Part shown: positions 58,442 through 64,000 of the stretch, piece by piece | Position numbering within the stretch: the first letter of the stretch is position 1 | How the letters are laid out: each line of letters opens with the position of its first letter | NCBI RefSeq assembly: GCF_001936335.1 | Contig: NZ_CP018888.1 | Span: 558,001 to 622,000, forward strand | From: Amylolactobacillus amylophilus DSM 20533 = JCM 1125 | GTDB lineage: Bacteria; Bacillota; Bacilli; Lactobacillales; Lactobacillaceae | Length of the DNA: 64,000 nt | Direction: 5' to 3' | Made by a program: the position numbers and the translations under genes | The notes under the pieces: model-generated | The model's input: only the letters and a program-made list of their open reading frames with translations | Told to the model about the DNA's origin: nothing | The model's database searches: none

Positions 58442-61400
58442 CTATTCTGTTCTTTCGTCTTTCTTAAACATAAATGCTAACGCAACTCCAATTCCGATGA
58501 AGACTAATCCAATGATTGAAACCATTGGAGAGTTTGTTTCTCCTGTAAGAGGTAAATTGTCTTCTTCACTGTCTGTAGCTGCGTCTTCTTTAGTTGAATC
58601 ATCTGTGTCCGATCCGTCTGCTTCTTCTCCGCCAACTCCTGGTGTATCAGTTCCTGTACCAAGGCTTTCTGATCCAATATCAGCAACAATTGCTTCTAGC
58701 GCTGCAATTCGAGCGAGTAAGTCTGCAATTTCGGCATCCGTTACGGAGTCTAATCCACGTAATCGTTCATATTCTGCACGGATTACGTTCAACTCTTCAA
58801 CGAGTGCCGGGTTGTTTGTGGTGATTTCATCAATTGCTGTTTCTAAATCTTCTAAGCGATTTGCAATTTTATCTAAGCGCTCGTCGCCTGGTGTTTCAGG
58901 CTCAACTGGCTCTTCTGGATCAACTGGTTCTTCTGGATCAATTGGCTCTTCTGGATCAACTGGTTCTTCAACCGTGTCACCTGCAACTAAGATAACTGTA
59001 CCGCCATCCGCGTTCCCAGGGATGTCGATCGTTACTGTACCATCTGCTGCGACTACGTAAGTTACGTCATTATATACATCAATAACTTCTGAACCAGCCG
59101 CTAATCCTAGTGCAAACGTTGATTCTACTGCATCTTCATTCGTGTTTAACCCAACAAATATTTGTTCATTACCGTACGTACGAGCAAACACTGAGTAGCC
59201 TGTTTCGTTTGTTCCAGCTACATGTTGACGTGTTCCTTTTGAGAAGACATCTGAGTAGGCGGCACGAATATTTAATAGTTTCTTGTAGTGCATTAACATG
59301 TCGTTCTCGTCGTTTGCAATACTCCAGTCAAGGTTGTAACGGTTAGCATATTCATAAATGCCATTATCTTCGTCTGCTTTTAGACCTGACTGCCCAAGTT
59401 CTTCACCGTAGTAAATAACAGGTTGTCCTTTAGCGGTCATTTGCAAGGCAGCAGCAACTTTGAATAGTCCTTCGTTGCCGGCAGCACGCGTAACTAAGAA
59501 TCCGTCCTCGTCATGACTACTTAAAAATTGTCCCATCATCGCTGTGTTATCGATCAGACCGTTTCTAGTAGCTAACTCTGCTTCAATCTCATCAATATTT
59601 CCGTTGATGAACCGCTCTGCTTGCCCTTTAAAGTTAAAGTCTAGTAGAGAGTCCATACGACCTGAACGTAGCTGGTCTCCAGTGTTATTCACACTTGCGC
59701 CATACCATTCACCAATCATCTTGAAGTCTGGTTTGATTTTTGTTAATTCATTTTTGAATGCATTCCAAGTTGTGTTATCCACATGTTTAACCGTATCAAC
59801 TCGGAAGTAATCAATTGTATTGTCCTTGTCTGTTGTAAACTCTTGTAACTTCGTAATCCAATCAATTTGCCATTGAATCACTTGTTCGCGAACCGCTGGA
59901 TCTTCTGTTCTGAAATCAGGTAATCCTGATGATTCACCAATAATATCGTCTCCAGCAACTGGATTATCACGAATCATACCGTCAAATTGTTCCGCATCAT
60001 TCATGCCATATCCCGCATGGTTCAACACCACATCAACCATAATCTTCATGCCACGTTCGTGTGCTGAGTCAACTAAATTTTTCAGTGTTTCAACATCACC
60101 TAAGTGTTCGTCAATCTTTGTGAAATCTTTTGCCCAGTAACCATGGTATCCGTAGCGTTTGTCGCCATTCGCCATGTCCATACCTTCATCAATATTATCG
60201 ACAATTGGTGTAATCCAGATTGTGTTAATACCTAATTCATCTAGATAATCCAAGTTGTTAATAATACCTTGGAAGTCTCCTCCGTGGTAGCTTTCAGAAA
60301 GTTCTGAAGTCATACCATCTGGATTGTCGCCATCACTAAATCGGTCTGTCAGCATAAAGTAAATTCGTGCTTCATCCCAGTCAAAGTCTGCATCGTCTGT
60401 GATTTGACGCGGTTGTACTTCAACATCTACAGACGTGTTGTGTTTGTTTCCAAACTCATCAACCAATACGATGTCTAATGTTTTCACACCTGGAGTTATT
60501 GATTGATCAACCGCAATAGTGTGTTCCATTAATTCCGTATCGATTGCCACTTGTGCTGGTCCGCCTACTGGTGTTAAGTCGATGTAAGCTGCTCTTAACT
60601 CATAGTCATCTGATACTTCTGAAGCAATCGTTACCACTGCATTTTCATTGTATGAAATAGCTTTTCGATTGATCGATGTTTCAGCTGTAACAGTCGGCTG
60701 CGCAAATAATAATGTTGAGTGACCATCTTCGTTTGTGTTGTATGGATCTACAACTTCTTCCGTCTTTCCATCAACTGTTACGAGGAACGTATAGTCATAA
60801 TCCCCTGGTTCAATATTATCAATCGTATAGTACCAGTACTCGTTTACTTCGTCATATTCCATATCGTAAACATCTGCGTTGTCATTTGCAGTGATTTTCA
60901 ATTGTACGTTTTCAATTTTATCCATGTCACTTGTTAAGAATAATTCTGGATCACGGTAAAAGAACGTAGCGTTCCCATCTTCTAAAACTGGACCATCGAT
61001 AGATGGAACGGCAAAATATTCACCTTTTCCTTCTTCGATTGTTACTTTTGAAATCATTTCCCCTAAAGGAATGTCAATATAACGGTCTTCATTAAATGGA
61101 TCTTCTTCTACCCAGTCACCTTTACGAATCTTAAATCCTATTTTAGTCGTAGAATAACCAACTGGGATTCTTACAACGGCACCTTTGTCTGTAATTTCAT
61201 CGAAGAGAATCTCGTTATCTTTAACGCCTGTTCCCCACACCCATAAATTCCAGTCTTCGTAGTCATTATTCTTACGAACATACGTTAACTCGATGTAGCG
61301 TTGATCTAATAATTCAACATCATCTAGTGAGTAGTAAACTTCTGGGTTTCCACCGACAATCCAAACCTCAACAGACTTTTCACCTTCTGGAATCGTAATC

Positions 61401-62569
61401 ACTCGATCTGCTTCTTGAGAGTCCCAGTTTCCTAAACGAGTAATTAAATTCAATTTATCTGAAGCAAAGCTCACAGTTGATTGTACATAACCACCTGTTG
61501 ATTCTTCGCCAAATGCATAAGCACTTCCGTCGACATCTGCCGTCCACAACCATAAGCCCCAATCCGCTTGTTGCCCATCTGGACGCATGTAGTTGATGGT
61601 ATATTCGTACATTTCATCTGCGACAAAGATTGTGTGCGTTGCTTTATCTCCATCAAAAGTAGCATCAATTATAATTTCAGTTGCTGGTGAAATATCTTCC
61701 GAAATCGTTACCTTGTTGCCAGCGATTGTAACACCAGCGATTTCAGTTGCTAATGCAAAGTCTGCATCTACTACTTCTTTTTCGCCTTCGTCATTCACAT
61801 AAGTGGCTGTTAATGTAACAGTAGCACCTGGTTCAACGTCCTTATCTCCTTCGATAATTAAACCTGGAAGGATTAATTGGTTATTTCCATCGTTACCAGC
61901 GATTATATCGTTAGCTGGATCGTTTATCCAGTTATCACCATTCACAACGAATTTATATTCATAAACACCTGGTGTTACGTCAACCGTAACTGACCAAACA
62001 TCGTCCTCGCCTTTTTCCATTGAGAAGGCAGTTGCTTCCCAACCGTTAAAGCTTCCAGCAACATTGACAGTCTCTGTTGTTTCGTCACCTTCATAGCTAA
62101 ATGTCACGGTGCCATCTTCATTAATTACTGGTGATTCACCGTAGTCCGTTTCTTCTTCAGTTGGTTCCTCTGTTTCATTGTCTTCTGTGTCTGTACCTTC
62201 TTCTGGTACTACAGGTTCGTCTTCAGAATTTTCTGTATCTGAATCTGCTGCCGGCGTTTGGGATATCGCCACGTCGGTTTTCGTCGGCTGGTCAGCAGCT
62301 GGGTCGATGCTTGGCACCTGGTCCGTTTCGGCAACGGTTCCCGATTGTTCCGCGTTGGTTGTACCAGTTGTCGTTGTCGTTGCCGGTTTCGCAACCGATT
62401 GCACGGCCGTCGTGGTTGTTTGAGTATTTGACGGCGTATCCGCTTGCACTGTCGTGGTCGACAACCCCATACCGATTCCCATGGCTAAGATCGCACTTGA
62501 CGCATACAGCCACTGTTTCCCGTGTTTCCACATCCGCCAATTTTCCTGAACAACATCCTGATTATGCAT
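58442..62569 (-). CDS. Cell-wall-anchored GH13 pullulanase/neopullulanase-like enzyme
   Basis: 1375-residue secreted enzyme. N terminus: KxYKxGKxW-like signal (ENWRMWKHGKQWLYASSAILA). Then an acidic Thr/Glu linker; a CBM48-like domain (VNVAGSFNGWEATAFSMEK); an Ig-like domain; two CBM41-like starch-binding domains (ADWGLWLWTADVDG and EDWNLWVWGTGVKD); an early-set domain; and the GH13 barrel. Barrel regions: DVVLNH, DYFRVDTVKH (nucleophile), GEWYG (acid/base), SSHDEDG. Next a C-terminal beta domain, a PEEPVD repeat linker, a coiled coil (ANRLEDLETAIDEI) and an LPLTG sorting signal with helix and KKDERTE tail. It should degrade pullulan or alpha-glucans at the wall. ATG at 62569 (AGGGGG upstream). 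Base use changes sharply near 62265. Confidence 0.9.
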   Translation of the reverse strand: MHNQDVVQENWRMWKHGKQWLYASSAILAMGIGMGLSTTTVQADTPSNTQTTTTAVQSVAKPATTTTTGTTNAEQSGTVAETDQVPSIDPAADQPTKTDVAISQTPAADSDTENSEDEPVVPEEGTDTEDNETEEPTEEETDYGESPVINEDGTVTFSYEGDETTETVNVAGSFNGWEATAFSMEKGEDDVWSVTVDVTPGVYEYKFVVNGDNWINDPANDIIAGNDGNNQLILPGLIIEGDKDVEPGATVTLTATYVNDEGEKEVVDADFALATEIAGVTIAGNKVTISEDISPATEIIIDATFDGDKATHTIFVADEMYEYTINYMRPDGQQADWGLWLWTADVDGSAYAFGEESTGGYVQSTVSFASDKLNLITRLGNWDSQEADRVITIPEGEKSVEVWIVGGNPEVYYSLDDVELLDQRYIELTYVRKNNDYEDWNLWVWGTGVKDNEILFDEITDKGAVVRIPVGYSTTKIGFKIRKGDWVEEDPFNEDRYIDIPLGEMISKVTIEEGKGEYFAVPSIDGPVLEDGNATFFYRDPELFLTSDMDKIENVQLKITANDNADVYDMEYDEVNEYWYYTIDNIEPGDYDYTFLVTVDGKTEEVVDPYNTNEDGHSTLLFAQPTVTAETSINRKAISYNENAVVTIASEVSDDYELRAAYIDLTPVGGPAQVAIDTELMEHTIAVDQSITPGVKTLDIVLVDEFGNKHNTSVDVEVQPRQITDDADFDWDEARIYFMLTDRFSDGDNPDGMTSELSESYHGGDFQGIINNLDYLDELGINTIWITPIVDNIDEGMDMANGDKRYGYHGYWAKDFTKIDEHLGDVETLKNLVDSAHERGMKIMVDVVLNHAGYGMNDAEQFDGMIRDNPVAGDDIIGESSGLPDFRTEDPAVREQVIQWQIDWITKLQEFTTDKDNTIDYFRVDTVKHVDNTTWNAFKNELTKIKPDFKMIGEWYGASVNNTGDQLRSGRMDSLLDFNFKGQAERFINGNIDEIEAELATRNGLIDNTAMMGQFLSSHDEDGFLVTRAAGNEGLFKVAAALQMTAKGQPVIYYGEELGQSGLKADEDNGIYEYANRYNLDWSIANDENDMLMHYKKLLNIRAAYSDVFSKGTRQHVAGTNETGYSVFARTYGNEQIFVGLNTNEDAVESTFALGLAAGSEVIDVYNDVTYVVAADGTVTIDIPGNADGGTVILVAGDTVEEPVDPEEPIDPEEPVDPEEPVEPETPGDERLDKIANRLEDLETAIDEITTNNPALVEELNVIRAEYERLRGLDSVTDAEIADLLARIAALEAIVADIGSESLGTGTDTPGVGGEEADGSDTDDSTKEDAATDSEEDNLPLTGETNSPMVSIIGLVFIGIGVALAFMFKKDERTE

Positions 62570-62647
62570 ATTCTGCAACCCCCTAATAATATTCTGTTCA
62601 CCCTTGAATCTAAACCTAGACCCATTGATGCTCATACCACTATGCTA

Positions 62648-62663
62648 ATGGAAACGTTTCCAT
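62648..62663. promoter_or_regulatory. cre/LacI-type palindrome upstream of the pullulanase gene
   Basis: ATGGAAACGTTTCCAT is a perfect 16-bp palindrome; its first 15 bases match 14 of 15 cre positions. CcpA or a maltose-type LacI regulator is the likely ligand. Confidence 0.7.
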
Positions 62664-62696
62664 AACGCAAGCATTTTTCGAGAGCGTAAAATATCT

Positions 62697-62953
62697 TGTG
62701 TAAATGCATAAAAGATTTCTGAATTGTATAGAAATAGGGAATGCCTTCCCTTATGATATTTAGTAACCACAGAAAACATCACAGGAGGCATTCCCCATGA
62801 ATGAACTTACCACAGAAATTATCGCTGCACTAGCCCAAAAGCAAGATTTGGACGAAGTTTTTCGTCACCACCTCGAAATTGCGATTAACCAGCTGCTTCA
62901 AACCGAATTGGCAGAGTTTTTGGGTTACGAACGCTACTCATACGCTGGGATTA
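62697..62953 (+). mobile_element. Left end of an IS256-family element, truncated
   Basis: Begins with an IS256-type terminal sequence (GTGTAAATGCATAAA at 62698). An AGGAGG site and ATG at 62797 start the transposase: MNELTTEIIAALAQKQDLDE, then the LAEFLGYERYSYAGIN segment. After about 52 codons homology stops at about 62953, exactly at the 3' end of the ABC transporter gene. DDE domain and right end are missing. Confidence 0.85.
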
Positions 62954-62955
62954 AC

Positions 62956-64000
62956 CTACTCCGCCAGTTCATCTAAATTAATTATTCGGTCAAAGAGCTT
63001 TGCTTCCGCCGGCGAGACCCGGTGGGCTACCTCAATAACGGTCTTATTGGTATTCAAAATAACACCCTGAATACGTCTTGCTAGACCTTCATCCAAAGAA
63101 CTCGTAGGCTCATCCGCAATCAAGATTGGTCGATTGCGCAACAGCGCCCGTGCAATTTCTACCCGTTGCCTTTGGCCACCGGAGAGACGACTACCTTCCT
63201 CGCCGATTGTAGAATCAAGTCCAATCTGATCGACCAAATCGTCCAGGCCAGCTGACTTAATTGCTTCTAATACCTCACCATCTGAGGCATTGTATCCAAG
63301 CGTGATATTGAACCTCAAAGACTCGTCTAGTAACAATGGAGTCTGGTGAATAAAACTAAAATAGCGATGCGCCTGCTGCCAATTTCCGGCTAAGTTCATG
63401 CCGTCTATTTTAAATTCACCACTAGCAATCTCCTGTTCACCGGTCAAGATATTCAGTAACGTAGATTTTCCCCAACCAGATGGTGCTGTTAGTAATATTT
63501 TCTCGCCTCGTTTAATCTGCAAATTCAAATTTTTAATGACCGTTTTTTGATTATACTTAACAGTTACGTTTATCAGGTTAAGTTGCCTAAATTGCTGATC
63601 TTCAAGCGTAGTATTCATGCTATCTTTAACACCGCTTAACCGCCGCTTAGTTGTGCCGAGAAATTTCTGCCACATCGGGTTGGCCGCCGAGATATCATTC
63701 AAGTCATAGAAGAAATTGACGACCGGATTAATAAATTGATTAGCTAAGTTATCAATCATAAACAGGATTCCAAGGGAGATCTCGCCCCTTGTAACTAGGA
63801 TTACGCCGAGGATTGACGGGAGAATATTGCTGAATAAGAAGGCAGAGGTTTCCACTGATCGGTTGGAAATATCACGGAGAAAATTCATTTGAAATAATGA
63901 TTCTTCAAGGGAAACAGCCGCCCTCTTGAAACGATGCCAGATATTACCTTCTACATCGTACAGCCGTGCCGTTGGCGAGATTAGTTCACTATCCTTCACG
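62956..64000 (-). CDS. ABC transporter with fused membrane and ATPase domains, C-terminal part
   Basis: About 347 residues, open at the window edge; the GTG at 63999 is internal. The visible part has the end of an exporter-type membrane domain with two helices (SAFLFSNILPSILGVILVT and SLGILFMIDNLANQFINPVV). The ATPase follows: Walker A APSGWGKST, Q-loop SFIHQTPLLLDES, signature LSGGQRQR, Walker B ILIADEP, H-loop EVAHR. It is a half-transporter similar to peptide/bacteriocin or CydCD-type exporters. The substrate cannot be told. Its stop codon abuts the IS256 fragment. Confidence 0.88.
   Translation of the reverse strand, partial: VKDSELISPTARLYDVEGNIWHRFKRAAVSLEESLFQMNFLRDISNRSVETSAFLFSNILPSILGVILVTRGEISLGILFMIDNLANQFINPVVNFFYDLNDISAANPMWQKFLGTTKRRLSGVKDSMNTTLEDQQFRQLNLINVTVKYNQKTVIKNLNLQIKRGEKILLTAPSGWGKSTLLNILTGEQEIASGEFKIDGMNLAGNWQQAHRYFSFIHQTPLLLDESLRFNITLGYNASDGEVLEAIKSAGLDDLVDQIGLDSTIGEEGSRLSGGQRQRVEIARALLRNRPILIADEPTSSLDEGLARRIQGVILNTNKTVIEVAHRVSPAEAKLFDRIINLDELAE

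Overview
The window looks like a chromosomal segment of a lactic acid bacterium of the Lactobacillaceae. It has low-to-moderate GC and strong AGGAGG-type ribosome binding sites. Its gene content is typical of that family: PepO, a LacD aldolase, mannose-family PTS, lactate oxidase and permease, pyruvate oxidase, a KxYKxGKxW-like signal peptide and an LPxTG anchor. CcpA-type cre sites are frequent. The species cannot be named from sequence alone. No rRNA, tRNA or CRISPR array was recognised.

Layout. 1-3.1 kb: the 3' part of kup, then a decayed surface-protein area with two small paralogous membrane proteins. 3.4-7.6 kb: pepO, a quinone/azo reductase, a RelB-like antitoxin with a degraded toxin, and a membrane gene with an early stop. 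7.7-13.5 kb: lacD with three cre-like sites, an ABC exporter operon with its TetR regulator, and an ATP-grasp ligase. 13.7-21.5 kb: a metal/redox block of multicopper oxidase, Crp/Fnr regulator, Dps-like protein, HMA metallochaperone, P1B ATPase, Nramp transporter and UspA. Two Fnr-type palindromes sit near -41.5 of predicted promoters. 22.6-25.4 kb: lactate oxidase and lactate permease behind a perfect cre. 25.5-27.1 kb: a rearrangement scar joining three gene fragments. 27.3-34.4 kb: asnB, a metallophosphoesterase, pyrimidine nucleoside phosphorylase, a CDF transporter and Tag glycosylase. 34.6-38.8 kb: a phosphonate-type ABC transporter and UspA. 39-51.2 kb: a tyrosine phosphatase, two GntR regulators, a complete mannose-family PTS, mazEF, nagA, a broken agaS and a large GH31 enzyme. 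51.3-58.4 kb: an IS-rich accessory island carrying a serine recombinase, IS fragments and an IS-flanked pyruvate oxidase. 58.4-64 kb: a very large cell-wall pullulanase-like enzyme with a chimeric 5' end, an IS256 fragment, and the 3' part of an ABC transporter.

How the parts fit. NagA, AgaS, a GntR regulator, a mannose-family PTS, LacD and a GH31 enzyme resembling alpha-N-acetylgalactosaminidases together suggest a route for GalNAc or amino-sugar glycans. It is probably disabled at AgaS, which has an internal deletion and a frameshift. Lactate oxidase and pyruvate oxidase both make H2O2 and both have cre sites, so they should be switched on when preferred sugar runs out. The Fnr/Dps/metal cluster would then handle redox and metal stress. 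The most unusual signals are a dispersed 116-117 bp intergenic repeat family with a covarying hairpin, the paired Fnr boxes, the 26 kb scar, and the leader-swapped pullulanase.
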